Positions 9,619-18,572 of a stretch of DNA of 64,000 nucleotides are shown here, one piece after another. Location: the NCBI GenBank assembly GCA_036768475.1, contig DAIPMW010000002.1:248001-312000 (forward strand). The letters run 5' to 3'. The notes beneath the pieces were generated by a model. The model was not told where the DNA came from, ran no database searches, and was given only the letters and a program-made list of their open reading frames with translations. The position numbers and the translations under genes were made by a program. The stretch's first letter is position 1; each line of letters starts with the position of its first letter. This DNA comes from JAEUMD01 sp036768475. GTDB lineage: Bacteria > Pseudomonadota > Alphaproteobacteria > Rhizobiales > Hyphomicrobiaceae.

Positions 9619-9742
9619 TAGAGCCTGATCGGCTGAGTGGTGCGCGGTCGTGCTTCGGTCGAAGTCGCGATTGGGCCTCAAACAAAGAAATAGAGCAGGC
9701 CGCAACGGCCAGATGTGATTCAATCAAAACCTGACCTGTTCT
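9619..9742 (+). repeat. Dispersed intergenic repeat, copy B (full length)
   Basis: This element of about 124 bp has a left block TAGAGCCTGATCGGCTGA and a right hairpin module from AGAGCAGG (9692) to CCTGTTCT (9742). The right module includes CAACGGCCAGATGTGATTC and AATCAAAACCTGACC. It matches copy C at 37736 over its whole length and copy D at 21440 over the right module. It is non-coding and lies between the transpeptidase gene and hemA. Confidence 0.75.
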
Positions 9743-9962
9743 ACGCATTAACTTTTCGCATTCGGGCCTTGAACGGTGCGCAGTTGTTGTTTAAGGGCGG
9801 CATAAGCCGTTCTGAACCCCTCACCCGGAATACATCCGCTGTCGGATGGATTGACCGGTTCAGGAGCGACAATAGGCGCCCCCTATCGGACGCAAGAAGG
9901 CGTTGCCCATTGGGCATTCACATGCTGCAATAGGTGAACGTGCAGGGGAGTGAAGGACGTTG

Positions 9963-11198
9963 ATGGACTACGCAAAGACGTTTCGCGGTGCGCTCGACAG
10001 CATCAGGGCGGAAGGCCGTTATCGCATTTTTGCCGACCTCAAGCGGGAGCGCGGCGCCTTTCCGGCGGCCAAGCAGTTCACTGGCAAGGGCGACATTCGC
10101 CCGATCACCGTGTGGTGCTCGAACGATTATCTCGGCATGGGCCAGCACCCCGCTGTTCTGGCGGCGATGCATGAGGCCATCGACACGGTTGGCGCTGGCT
10201 CCGGTGGTACGCGCAACATTTCGGGCACCTGCCATTACCACGTCGAGCTCGAGCACGAGATCGCCGACCTGCACGGAAAGGAAGCGGCGCTTCTGTTCAC
10301 CTCGGCCTATGTTGCCAACGACGCCACGCTCTCCACGCTGCAGAAGCTGATCCCCGGTCTCGTGATCTTCTCCGACGAGAAGAACCACGCTTCGATGATC
10401 GAGGGCATCCGCCGCGGCGGCACCGGCAAGGAAATCTGGCGCCACAATGACGTCGCCGATCTCGAAGCTCGCCTGAAGAAATATCCGCTCGACGCGCCCA
10501 AGCTGATCGCCTTCGAGAGCGTCTATTCGATGGATGGCCACATCGCCCCGATCGGCAAGATCTGTGACCTGGCGAAAAAGTACAACGCGCTCACCTACCT
10601 CGACGAAGTTCATGCCGTCGGTATGTATGGACCCCGCGGTGGCGGCATTGCCGAGCGTGATGGCGTCATGGGGCGCGTCGACATCATCAACGGAACCCTG
10701 GCCAAGGGCTTCGGCGTTATGGGCGGCTACATTGCTGCGACCGCCGATACCTGCGATGCGATCCGCTCATTTGCGCCGGGCTTCATTTTCACGACATCGC
10801 TGGCCCCGGCCATCGCAGCCGGTGCACTGGCCTCGATCCGTCACCTGAAGAAGAGCCAGGCCGAGCGCGAGCGTCATCAGGAGCGCGCCTGCACCCTCAA
10901 GGCGCGGTTGATCGCGGCTGGTCTGCCGGTCCTGGAAGGCCCGAGCCACATCGTCCCGGTCATGGTCGGCGATCCCGTGCACTGCAAGGCCGTCACCGAT
11001 ACACTCCTCGACCGGTACGGCATTTACGTCCAGCCGATCAACTATCCGACTGTCCCGAAGGGTACCGAGCGCATCCGCTTGACACCCAGCCCGGTCCACA
11101 CCGATGAGCAGATGGATTATCTCGTCGACGCGTTGACCGAGTTGTGGGAGCGCTGCCCCGTCGCCAAGGGTCAATATGTGAAGCTCGCTGCCGAGTAG
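9963..11198 (+). CDS. hemA: 5-aminolevulinate synthase
   Basis: This pyridoxal-phosphate enzyme condenses glycine and succinyl-CoA to 5-aminolevulinate, the first step of the alphaproteobacterial (C4/Shemin) heme pathway. The 411-residue protein shows the glycine-binding start (YRIFADLKRERGAFP), WCSNDYLGMGQHP, GAGSGGTRNISG, the PLP contacts FESVYSMDG and LDEVHAVGMYG, and the Schiff-base lysine in NGTLAKGFGVMGGY. The ATG at 9963 is preceded by AGGGGAGTGAAGG; a TTG one codon earlier is less likely. No heme regulatory CP motif is seen at the N-terminus. A rho-independent terminator follows, so it is probably monocistronic. Confidence 0.97.
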   Translation: MDYAKTFRGALDSIRAEGRYRIFADLKRERGAFPAAKQFTGKGDIRPITVWCSNDYLGMGQHPAVLAAMHEAIDTVGAGSGGTRNISGTCHYHVELEHEIADLHGKEAALLFTSAYVANDATLSTLQKLIPGLVIFSDEKNHASMIEGIRRGGTGKEIWRHNDVADLEARLKKYPLDAPKLIAFESVYSMDGHIAPIGKICDLAKKYNALTYLDEVHAVGMYGPRGGGIAERDGVMGRVDIINGTLAKGFGVMGGYIAATADTCDAIRSFAPGFIFTTSLAPAIAAGALASIRHLKKSQAERERHQERACTLKARLIAAGLPVLEGPSHIVPVMVGDPVHCKAVTDTLLDRYGIYVQPINYPTVPKGTERIRLTPSPVHTDEQMDYLVDALTELWERCPVAKGQYVKLAAE

Positions 11199-11227
11199 GT
11201 CGGACGCCAGCTTGTCGGACACGATTG

Positions 11228-11258
11228 AAGCGCTCCCGACAAACGGGGGCGCTTTTAA
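11228..11258 (+). terminator. Rho-independent terminator of hemA
   Basis: The stem AAGCGCTCCCG / CGGGGGCGCTT has 11 pairs including one G-T wobble. The loop is ACAAA, followed by TTTAATTT. It lies 30 bases after the hemA stop. Confidence 0.85.
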
Positions 11259-11494
11259 TTTGCGTGCAGATCGATTGCAGGAAATGCCGTTCGCCACGAC
11301 TGCTCCCACCCCTTCCGGTTGGCAGAGCCTATCCGCCTGGATGGGTATCGCGACGCCGTGTCTCGCCGCCTTGTTTCGCTGATTTAGACTATGGTAGGAA
11401 GTCGAACTTGAGCGGTGGCTACCTCGGTCAGCCGGCCGTCAATTCGCGCTTTCATCCGAAAAACGACAACCTGTCAGAACGAGGAAATCGTCCC

Positions 11495-12802
11495 ATGTCG
11501 ACAGCCAAGGCCGCTTATCCCGCGCCCGCACAGTCGAAGTTCTTCACCGCGCCGTTGGCCGAGACCGATCCGGATATGGCGTCAGCCATCGCCAAGGAGT
11601 TGGGTCGTCAGCAGCACGAAATCGAGTTGATCGCATCGGAGAATATCGTCTCCAGGGCCGTTCTGGAGGCTGCGGGCTCCGTGCTCACCAACAAGTATGC
11701 CGAAGGCTATCCGGGACGCCGCTACTACGGCGGCTGCCAGTATGTCGACATTGCGGAAAATCTCGCCATCGACCGCGCCAAAAAGCTGTTCGGCTGCGGT
11801 TTCGCCAACGTCCAGCCCAACTCCGGCAGCCAGGCCAACCAGGGCGTATTCAATGCGCTTCTGAAGCCGGGTGACACCATCATGGGTCTCTCCCTCGCCC
11901 ATGGCGGTCACTTGACCCACGGCGCGCCCGTCAACCAGTCGGGCAAGTGGTTCAAGGCCACGCATTACGAAGTCCGTCCCGACACTCAGGTCGTCAACAT
12001 GGACGACGTGCGCAAGGCCGCGAACGAGCATAAGCCGCAGCTCATTATCGCCGGCGGTTCAGCCTATCCGCGCGTCATCGATTTCGCTGAGTTCCGCAAG
12101 ATCGCTGATGAGGTCGGCGCGGTGTTCATGGTCGACATGGCCCACTTTGCCGGCCTTGTCGCCGCTGGCATGTATCCGAGCCCCTTCCCGCATTGCCACG
12201 TCGCCACGACGACGACGCACAAGACGCTGCGCGGCCCGCGCGGCGGCATGATCCTCACCAACGAGGAGGACATCGCAAAGAAGATCAATTCGGCCATCTT
12301 CCCCGGCATCCAGGGCGGTCCGCTCATGCACGTCATCGCCGGTAAGGCGGTGGCCTTCGGCGAGGCTCTGCAGCCCGAGTTCAAGATCTACATCAAGAAC
12401 GTGATCGAGAACGCCAAGGCGATGGGTGAGGTGCTCGTTCAGAACGGTTTCGCGCTTGTCTCCGGCGGCACCGACAGCCACCTGATCCTCGTCGATCTGC
12501 GCCCCAAGAAGCTCACCGGCAACATCGCCGAGAAGGCGCTGGGCCGCGCCAACATCACCGTCAACAAGAACGGCATCCCATTCGACCCGGAAAAGCCGAT
12601 GGTCACCTCCGGCATCCGTCTGGGCTCGCCCGCCGGCACCACCCGTGGTTTCGGCGTCGCCGAGTTTCAGGAAGTCGGCCGCATGATCGCGGAAGTCCTC
12701 GACGGTCTTGCCAAGAATGGCGAGGCAGGCAACGCCGAAGTCGAGGCCAAGGTCCGCGCCCAGGCTATCGCACTGTGCGATCGGTTCCCGATCTACGCTT
12801 GA
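11495..12802 (+). CDS. glyA: Serine hydroxymethyltransferase
   Basis: GlyA interconverts serine and glycine using tetrahydrofolate and supplies one-carbon units. The protein is 435 residues. Key segments are QQHEIELIASENIVS, NKYAEGYPGRRYYGGC, NVQPNSGSQANQ, VDMAHFAGLVAAG and the PLP lysine motif TTTTHKTLRGPRGG. The N-terminus has a short extension (MSTAKAAYPAPAQSK) compared with E. coli GlyA. The ATG at 11495 is preceded by GAGGAAAT; the frame stays open further upstream but overlaps the hemA end without homology. Glycine made here is also a HemA substrate, though the terminator between the genes argues for separate transcription. Confidence 0.98.
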   Translation: MSTAKAAYPAPAQSKFFTAPLAETDPDMASAIAKELGRQQHEIELIASENIVSRAVLEAAGSVLTNKYAEGYPGRRYYGGCQYVDIAENLAIDRAKKLFGCGFANVQPNSGSQANQGVFNALLKPGDTIMGLSLAHGGHLTHGAPVNQSGKWFKATHYEVRPDTQVVNMDDVRKAANEHKPQLIIAGGSAYPRVIDFAEFRKIADEVGAVFMVDMAHFAGLVAAGMYPSPFPHCHVATTTTHKTLRGPRGGMILTNEEDIAKKINSAIFPGIQGGPLMHVIAGKAVAFGEALQPEFKIYIKNVIENAKAMGEVLVQNGFALVSGGTDSHLILVDLRPKKLTGNIAEKALGRANITVNKNGIPFDPEKPMVTSGIRLGSPAGTTRGFGVAEFQEVGRMIAEVLDGLAKNGEAGNAEVEAKVRAQAIALCDRFPIYA

Positions 12803-12827
12803 TCCGGGCCCCCTGGTAGGGTCTAAC

Positions 12828-12864
12828 AAGGCGCCGGCAGGGCTTGCTCCGCCGGCGCCTTTTG
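12828..12864 (+). terminator. Strong hairpin between glyA and nrdR
   Basis: The perfect 11-bp stem AAGGCGCCGGC / GCCGGCGCCTT has a 12-base loop and is followed by TTT. It ends 18 bases before the nrdR start codon, so it could act as a terminator for glyA, as an attenuator for the nrdR-rib operon, or both. Confidence 0.75.
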
Positions 12865-12881
12865 ACATCCGGAGAACGAGC

Positions 12882-13433
12882 ATGCGCTGCCCCTATTGCG
12901 CGGGTGAGAACACGCAGGTCAAGGACAGTCGGCCGACCGAGGAGAACGCCGCCATCCGCCGCCGGCGCGTGTGTCCCGACTGTGGGGGCCGCTTCACTAC
13001 GTTCGAGCGCGTGCAGCTGCGCGAGCTTGTCGTCGTCAAGCGATCGGGGCGAAAGGTGCCATTCGACCGTAACAAGCTGGCCACTTCGGTCCACATCGCC
13101 CTGCGCAAGCGCAGCATCGATGCTGAGCGCGTCGAGCGCATGATCTCCGGCATCGTGCGCCAGCTTGAAAGCCTGGGCGACGCCGAAGTCCATTCCGAGC
13201 AGATCGGCGAACTCGTGATGGAGGCGTTGAAAGGACTGGATCCCGTCGCCTATGTCCGCTTCGCCTCCGTTTATCGCGATTTCCGCGAGGCCTCCGATTT
13301 CGCCGAGGTGCTGGGAGAGATCGCTCGTGTGCCGGGCGAGGCGGCAGGTGCTGCCGCCAGAGCGACACGCCACACTCGTGACGAGGAGCGCGACTGGCCG
13401 TCAGTTTCTCCAATCACGCCAGAGAAGCATTGA
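12882..13433 (+). CDS. nrdR: Transcriptional repressor NrdR
   Basis: NrdR is the (d)ATP-sensing repressor of ribonucleotide reductase genes. The 183-residue protein starts with the zinc ribbon MRCPYCAGENTQVKDSRP ... RRRVCPDCGGRFTTFER, with four cysteines in two CxxC pairs. The ATP-cone domain follows: VVKRSGRKVPFDRNKLATS, then VAYVRFASVYRDF. The C-terminal tail of about 30 residues is low in conserved sequence. The ATG at 12882 has GGAG at the correct distance. The neighbourhood glyA-nrdR-ribD is conserved in many alphaproteobacteria and does not imply a shared pathway. Confidence 0.97.
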   Translation: MRCPYCAGENTQVKDSRPTEENAAIRRRRVCPDCGGRFTTFERVQLRELVVVKRSGRKVPFDRNKLATSVHIALRKRSIDAERVERMISGIVRQLESLGDAEVHSEQIGELVMEALKGLDPVAYVRFASVYRDFREASDFAEVLGEIARVPGEAAGAAARATRHTRDEERDWPSVSPITPEKH

Positions 13434-13439
13434 GCGCAT

Positions 13440-14693
13440 ATGTCGGCGTCAGCCTTTCCTTCCTCCCGACAGGTGCCGGCCAGAGCCGCACCTAGTGATG
13501 TCCGGCCGCCCGAACAGCGCGCATTCGATCATCACATGATGGGTATTGCTCTGCGCATGGCGCGGCGCGGAATCGGCACGACGTCGCCCAATCCCTCGGT
13601 CGGCGCGGTGATCGTTGACGAAGTGTCGGGCGAAGTGATTTCCCGCGCCGTAACCGCACCTTCCGGCCGCCCTCATGCTGAGCCGCTCGCCATCGCCGAG
13701 GCCGGCGAGCGCGCGCAAGGCAAGACCATGTATGTGACGCTGGAGCCCTGCTCGCATTACGGCAGGACGCCGCCGTGTTCCGATGCCGTGGTCAATGCAC
13801 GTCTGGCGCGCGTCGTCGTCGCCTTGACCGATCCCGATCCGCGCGTCGGCGGCCGTGGTCTCGACCAGCTCCGCAAAGCCGGCATCACCGTAACGCGCGG
13901 TGTGCGCGCGGAAGAGGCGCACTGGCTGACGCGCGGCCATATCGTTCGCGTGACTGAGCGACGCCCGTTCGTGCAACTGAAGGTGGCGCTGGGCGCCGAT
14001 GGACGCGTGCCGCGAGGCACCGGACGAGAGCCCGTGTTCGTCACCGGTCCGCTTGCGCGTGCGAACGGACATCTGCTGCGCGCCGAGGCCGATGCGATAT
14101 TGATCGGTCATGGCACGCTCAAAGACGACAACCCTGACCTCACCTGCCGTCTTCCTGGACTTGCCCACCGTTCACCCATCCGCATCGTCCTCGCTGCCGA
14201 TCCCAGTGGCATCGAAGAAAGCAGACTTGTCCGCACCGCATCCTCCGTCCCGGTCCACCTCGTAACGACAGCCGCAGGTGTGGCGGTCAATGCCGAGTCA
14301 ATCGGCCGACTTTCAGCCGCCGGCGTCGTGATTCACGAGGTCCGCGCGGTCGGGCTGCGCATCTGGCTGCCGTCGTTGCTGGAGCGCCTCGCCGAGATCG
14401 GCATCACGCGCCTGCTGGTTGAGGGTGGCCCGTCCGTGTGGCGCGCCTTTGCCCGCCATGGCCTGTTCGACGAGGTGATCCTCTTTCGCGCGCGATGTTC
14501 ACAAAGCGATGGAGTGGCGCGAGCGGTAGGTGAAGCCGAAGCCGCTGCCGACCTGCAGCGCGAGGCCGGGATGACGGGCCTCGTCTTCCATGCCCGCCGC
14601 CACCTTGACGGCGACGATATGCTGGTTTTCCGCCGGCCGTTGGGGCACATCACTGTTATGGCCCCAGCCGTACAATCATTCGGCCATCCTTGA
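13440..14693 (+). CDS. ribD: Bifunctional riboflavin deaminase/reductase RibD
   Basis: RibD deaminates the pyrimidine product of GTP cyclohydrolase II and then reduces its ribosyl side chain. The N-terminal deaminase (about residues 25-170) has the zinc ligands PHAEP and LEPCSHYGRTPPCSD. The C-terminal reductase (about 175-395) includes RPFVQLKVALGADGRVP, the substrate-binding DAILIGHGTLKDDNP and the NADPH-site glycine pair LLVEGGPSVWRAF. At 417 residues it is slightly longer than typical because of an N-terminal extension of about 25 residues. It starts 6 bases after nrdR and is the first gene of the riboflavin operon. Confidence 0.96.
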   Translation: MSASAFPSSRQVPARAAPSDVRPPEQRAFDHHMMGIALRMARRGIGTTSPNPSVGAVIVDEVSGEVISRAVTAPSGRPHAEPLAIAEAGERAQGKTMYVTLEPCSHYGRTPPCSDAVVNARLARVVVALTDPDPRVGGRGLDQLRKAGITVTRGVRAEEAHWLTRGHIVRVTERRPFVQLKVALGADGRVPRGTGREPVFVTGPLARANGHLLRAEADAILIGHGTLKDDNPDLTCRLPGLAHRSPIRIVLAADPSGIEESRLVRTASSVPVHLVTTAAGVAVNAESIGRLSAAGVVIHEVRAVGLRIWLPSLLERLAEIGITRLLVEGGPSVWRAFARHGLFDEVILFRARCSQSDGVARAVGEAEAAADLQREAGMTGLVFHARRHLDGDDMLVFRRPLGHITVMAPAVQSFGHP

Positions 14694-14706
14694 GGAAAGT
14701 CGCGAT

Positions 14707-15306
14707 ATGTTCACAGGTCTCATCACCGATGTCGGCGAGGTGATCGCCCGCGAGGGCGGCGTCTTCACGATCGAATGCGGGTACGATCCCGCCAGCATCG
14801 CGCTGGGTGCTTCGATCGCGTGTGACGGCGTGTGCCTCACCGCAACGAACGTGGCGCCATCGGCGTTGGGCTCGGGCAGCCGCTTCACCGTCGATGTTTC
14901 GAACGAGACGCTGTCGAAGACCACACTGGACACCTGGCAGCCGGGTCGCGCTGTCAATCTCGAACGCCCCTTGACGTCCGGCGACGAACTCGGCGGACAT
15001 ATCGTCACGGGCCATGTCGATGGGCGTGCTCGTATCGTCGATGTAACCGCGGATGGGGAATGCCGTCGCTTCCTGTTCGAAGCACCCGAGCACCTGGCCA
15101 TGTACATCGCGCCGAAAGGCTCGGTGGCCCTCGATGGGACGTCACTCACCGTCAACGAGGTCGCAGAAACGCGGTTTGGCGTCAACCTGATCCCCCACAC
15201 CTTGACCGCGACGACCTGGGGGCGCAAAAAGCCGGGCGACGAGGTCAACCTCGAGGTCGATTTGTTCGCGCGCTACGTCGCGCGCCTGATGGAGTTCCGC
15301 CCGTGA
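14707..15306 (+). CDS. ribE: Riboflavin synthase alpha subunit
   Basis: The enzyme dismutates two 6,7-dimethyl-8-ribityllumazine molecules to riboflavin. The 199-residue protein contains the two tandem lumazine-binding barrels expected for the family. The first has MFTGLITDVGEV and GASIACDGVCLTAT; the second has HIVTGHVDG, KGSVALDGTSLTVNEV and LIPHTL. Start ATG at 14707 gives the invariant MFTG N-terminus and is preceded by GAGGAAAG. The stop overlaps the GTG start of the next gene, indicating translational coupling. Confidence 0.97.
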   Translation: MFTGLITDVGEVIAREGGVFTIECGYDPASIALGASIACDGVCLTATNVAPSALGSGSRFTVDVSNETLSKTTLDTWQPGRAVNLERPLTSGDELGGHIVTGHVDGRARIVDVTADGECRRFLFEAPEHLAMYIAPKGSVALDGTSLTVNEVAETRFGVNLIPHTLTATTWGRKKPGDEVNLEVDLFARYVARLMEFRP

Positions 15307-16520
15307 GTGAAGCGCGGTCAAAGCGCGTGGTGAAGAAGCCTGCGGCAGGCAAGCCGATGCCGAAGAAGGCATCCGCGCCGGCGCGCGCCGATAAGGCTGC
15401 GCGGAGCACGGGCAAAGAGGATCTCGCCAGCACCGCCGAGATCATCGAGGACCTGCGCAACGGCCGAATGGTGATCCTGGTCGATGCACCCGACCGCGAG
15501 AACGAGGGCGATCTCATCATCCCCGCGCAGATGGCCACGCCCGATGCGATCAACTTCATGGCTATGCATGGCCGGGGTTTGGTCTGCCTCGCATTGACGC
15601 ATCGCCGTGCCAACGAGCTGAAGCTCGAGGCGATGGTGCAGAACAATGCCTCGCGCAACCGCACGGCCTTCACCGTGTCGATCGAGGCCAAGGAAGGAAT
15701 CTCTACGGGCATTTCTGCGCACGACCGCGCGCGCACCATCGCCACTGCCATCGATCCTGAAAAGTCAGCGGACGATATCGTTTCGCCCGGCCACGTCTTT
15801 CCGCTCGTCGCCCGCGACGGCGGCGTCTTGATCCGCGCCGGCCACACCGAGGCGAGTGTCGATCTGGCCCGCATGGCCGGTCTCTCACCTGCCGCTGTGA
15901 TCTGCGAGATCATGAACGACGACGGTACGATGGCGCGCATGCCCGATCTCGTCCCGTTTGCGAAGAAGCACGGTCTCAAGATCGGCTCGATCGAGGAGCT
16001 GATCGCCTACCGGTTGAAAAACGACACCATCGTGCGCCGCATCGCCTGCAAGCCTGTGAAGTCCAATTACGGCGGCGAGTTCGACATGTGCGTCTACGAG
16101 ACAACGGTGGAGCCCGGCGAGCACATGGCGCTGATCAAGGGCGACGTTGCCAACGGCGAGCCGGTGCTGGTGCGCGTGCATGCTGTCGATCCGCTGATGG
16201 ACCTCGTCGGAATCGGGTTTGCGTCCGGCTCGGGCCTCATCGAAAAGGCTATGCGGGCGATCGATGAAGAGGGGCGCGGCATCATCGTCGTCCTTCGCGA
16301 TCTCGATCCGAGGCTTCTGTCGGAACGCATGCACGACAACCCGCGCCGCGCCAAGACGCCGCGCGGTGACCGTCCTCAGGTGGAGATTGGCTTCGGCTCG
16401 CAGATCCTGCGCGACCTCGGCGTCTCCGATATGATCTTGCTGACGAACTCGCCTGACCATAAGTACGTCGGTCTCGAAGCGTTCGGCCTGCAGATCGTAG
16501 GCACGCGCAAGATTGGGTGA
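15303..16520 (+). CDS. ribB: 3,4-dihydroxy-2-butanone 4-phosphate synthase with degenerate GTP cyclohydrolase II-like domain (RibBX type)
   Basis: The 405-residue protein starts with a Lys/Ala/Pro-rich tail of about 40 residues. A complete DHBP synthase domain follows, with VDAPDRENEGDLI, RTAFTVSIEAKEGISTGISAHDR, GHVFPLVARDGGVL and GHTEASVDLARMAGL. This half makes the four-carbon unit of riboflavin. The second half aligns with GTP cyclohydrolase II in order and length but lacks the zinc-cysteine cluster. Where RibA has a Cys-x-Cys loop, the sequence reads VRVHAVDPLMDLVGIG. The end (QILRDLGVSDMILLTNSPD) still resembles RibA. Such proteins have been named RibBX; the second half is probably not a GTP cyclohydrolase. 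GTG start at 15303 overlaps the ribE stop by 4 bases. Confidence 0.93.
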   Translation: MSEARSKRVVKKPAAGKPMPKKASAPARADKAARSTGKEDLASTAEIIEDLRNGRMVILVDAPDRENEGDLIIPAQMATPDAINFMAMHGRGLVCLALTHRRANELKLEAMVQNNASRNRTAFTVSIEAKEGISTGISAHDRARTIATAIDPEKSADDIVSPGHVFPLVARDGGVLIRAGHTEASVDLARMAGLSPAAVICEIMNDDGTMARMPDLVPFAKKHGLKIGSIEELIAYRLKNDTIVRRIACKPVKSNYGGEFDMCVYETTVEPGEHMALIKGDVANGEPVLVRVHAVDPLMDLVGIGFASGSGLIEKAMRAIDEEGRGIIVVLRDLDPRLLSERMHDNPRRAKTPRGDRPQVEIGFGSQILRDLGVSDMILLTNSPDHKYVGLEAFGLQIVGTRKIG

Positions 16521-17041
16521 TCCAAATGGTACAGGTGAAATCAAAGGCCGGCGCATCCCGTCCGGTCGGCGGCAATCGCTTCGACGGCTGCCGTATCCTC
16601 GTCATCGAAGCGCGGTTCTACGAGAACATTGCCGATGAGTTGGCCGCCGGCGCAATCGCCGAGATCGAGGCCCAGGGCGCAAGCTATGAGCGCGTCGTGG
16701 TACCCGGAGCGCTGGAAATTCCGCAGGTGCTGGTAGCGGCCGTTGCCGCCGGCCGTTTCGACGAGGGCATGGCGGATTATGATGGCGTGGTTGCGCTCGG
16801 CTGTGTCATTCGTGGCGAGACTTCGCATTATGATATTGTTGTCAACAATGCCAATCACTGGCTGATGGAGGTGGCGATCGGCCAGGCCATTCCGGTCGGC
16901 AATGCCATCCTGACGGTCGATACCGAGGCGCAGGCGCTGGCCCGCGCTCAAGGTGGGCGCGAAGGCAAAGGCGGCGATGCGGTGCGCGCTTGCTTTGCAC
17001 TGATCGATGCAGCACGCCGGTTCCAGGGCGAGGAGCAATGA
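16517..17041 (+). CDS. ribH: 6,7-dimethyl-8-ribityllumazine synthase
   Basis: RibH joins the RibB and RibD products into lumazine, the substrate of RibE. The 174-residue protein carries FDGCRILVIEARFYENIAD, the loop VVPGALEIPQ, GCVIRGETSHYDIVVN (with the catalytic histidine in SHYD) and the C-terminal NAILTVDTEAQAL. A short N-terminal extension of about 20 residues precedes the core. The GTG at 16517 overlaps the ribB stop by 4 bases; an ATG at 16526 is the alternative. The stop overlaps the nusB start. Confidence 0.96.
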   Translation: MIQMVQVKSKAGASRPVGGNRFDGCRILVIEARFYENIADELAAGAIAEIEAQGASYERVVVPGALEIPQVLVAAVAAGRFDEGMADYDGVVALGCVIRGETSHYDIVVNNANHWLMEVAIGQAIPVGNAILTVDTEAQALARAQGGREGKGGDAVRACFALIDAARRFQGEEQ

Positions 17042-17541
17042 ATACGCGGGCGAAAGGCGGGGCAGGCCGTGGGGCGCGTTCGCTGGCGCGGATAGCAGCC
17101 GTGCAGGCGCTTTACCAGATGGATATGGCCGGCACCGACTTGAACGATGTCATCCGTGAGTTTGAGACGTTGCGCTTCTCGGCGAGCGAGCAGGCGCCCG
17201 GGGCCGGCGAGACGGATGCGCAGTTCTTCGCCGATATTCTGCGTGGCGTGGTGCGCCGCCAGCGCGACATCGATCCGGCGATCGACGAGCAACTGGCCAC
17301 CGGCTGGCGACTGGTCCGTGTCGACTCGATCCTGCGCGCGATCCTGCGCGGCGGCGTGTTCGAGCTGATGGAGCGGCGAGACGTGCCCGCGCGCGTCGCC
17401 ATCAACGAGTATATCGAGGTCGCTCACGCCTTCTTTGATGGCGATGAGCCGAAGGTTGTGAATGGCGTGCTCGATCGCCTGGCGCGACGTTTGCGCCCGA
17501 AGGAGTTCGAGGCGCGTCCGGCTGATGCCGCGGAAGGTTAA
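17038..17541 (+). CDS. nusB: Transcription antitermination factor NusB
   Basis: NusB binds BoxA RNA with NusE (S10) and promotes rRNA antitermination. The 167-residue all-helical protein shows RSLARIAAVQALYQMDMAG, the central FFADILRGV and the C-terminal DSILRAILRGGVFELM ... VPARVAINEYIEVAHAF ... PKVVNGVLDRLAR, all hallmark segments. ATG at 17038 overlaps the ribH stop by 4 bases; the longer frame from 16990 lies inside ribH. The ribH-nusB coupling is common in bacteria. Confidence 0.97.
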   Translation: MNTRAKGGAGRGARSLARIAAVQALYQMDMAGTDLNDVIREFETLRFSASEQAPGAGETDAQFFADILRGVVRRQRDIDPAIDEQLATGWRLVRVDSILRAILRGGVFELMERRDVPARVAINEYIEVAHAFFDGDEPKVVNGVLDRLARRLRPKEFEARPADAAEG

Positions 17542-17570
17542 TGCGCATCGCTCTGCCGAGGTAGGCACAT

Positions 17571-18572
17571 ATGAGCAGCAGTGCCGATGAACGACTCGAA
17601 GGCGAGGCCGCAATCATCGGCGAGTTCTTCGCACCTCTCACCGAGGGCGACAAAGGCGCTGCCGGCCTCACCGATGATTGCGCGTCTCTCTCGCCCGAGC
17701 CGGGTACCGATCTCGTCATCACGACCGACAGTCTGATTGAAGGCGTGCACTTCTTTCCAGGTGACGTGCCCGCATTCAAGGCGCTGGCCGTCAACGTGTC
17801 CGATCTGATCGCCAAGGGGGCGACGCCTGAGCGCTATCTGTTGACGCTGGCGCTGCCCGGGCCGCCAACGCGCTCGTTCTTGACGCGTCTCGCTGCCGGA
17901 CTTGCTGACGCGCAGCGGGACTTCGGCTGCCGGTTGATTGGCGGTGACACGGACAACACGCCGGGACCATTCACCCTGACCATAACCGCAATCGGCGTGC
18001 TTCCGGCGGGAACGATCGTGCGCAGGAGCACGGCGCGCCTTGGAGACATCATTGCGGTGACGGGCACGATCGGCGACGCCGGCCTCGGTCTGGTGCTCCG
18101 ACAGAACGCCGCACGCGCACCGTTCGCCGGTCTTACCGAACAGCAGGCCTCTGAGCTCATCGCCCGTTACGATCGCCCGATGCCGCGCCTTGCGGCTGCC
18201 GCACTGGTGCGCGACTACGCAAGCGCCGCCATGGACGTATCCGATGGTCTTGCCAAGGACCTCGCACGGCTCGTCGCCGCATCAGGCGCCGGTGCAGATG
18301 TACGACTGGATGCCGTGCCGGTCTCGCATGCCGCCCGCACGATGTGCGAGCGCGGTGCGGTGCGCCGCGAAAACCTTATCGCCAGCGGTGAGGATTACGA
18401 GGTGCTCTTCACTGTGTCTGCGGATCGGTGGCCGGAACTGCAGGCGGTGGCCGAAAAACGCGAAGTCCCGGTGACGCAGTTGGGTGTAATCACAGAGGGC
18501 CCGGGCGTGATTTGGCGCGCTGCCGACGGCAAGCCGCTGCATCTTGCAGCAGATGGCTGGGATCACTTTTGA
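17571..18572 (+). CDS. thiL: Thiamine-monophosphate kinase
   Basis: ThiL phosphorylates thiamine monophosphate to the active diphosphate. The 333-residue AIR-synthase-fold protein has LTDDCASLSPEPGTDLVITTDSL with the Asp metal ligands near the N-terminus. It also has AVNVSDLIAKGATPERYLLTLALP, LIGGDTDNTPGPFTLTITAIG, DISDG-like AAMDVSDGLAKDLARL and ASGEDYEVLFTV. It follows nusB after 29 bases, a conserved order. The ATG at 17571 gives a normal N-terminus. No terminator is evident after it. Confidence 0.96.
   Translation: MSSSADERLEGEAAIIGEFFAPLTEGDKGAAGLTDDCASLSPEPGTDLVITTDSLIEGVHFFPGDVPAFKALAVNVSDLIAKGATPERYLLTLALPGPPTRSFLTRLAAGLADAQRDFGCRLIGGDTDNTPGPFTLTITAIGVLPAGTIVRRSTARLGDIIAVTGTIGDAGLGLVLRQNAARAPFAGLTEQQASELIARYDRPMPRLAAAALVRDYASAAMDVSDGLAKDLARLVAASGAGADVRLDAVPVSHAARTMCERGAVRRENLIASGEDYEVLFTVSADRWPELQAVAEKREVPVTQLGVITEGPGVIWRAADGKPLHLAADGWDHF

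Noticed and set aside
12059..12883. Minus-strand open frame of 274 codons opposite glyA
   Set aside because: A shadow of glyA codon usage in a high-GC genome.
13380..13440. FMN riboswitch before ribD
   Set aside because: Only 6 bases separate nrdR and ribD, and no RFN-element conserved boxes were recognised near the operon.
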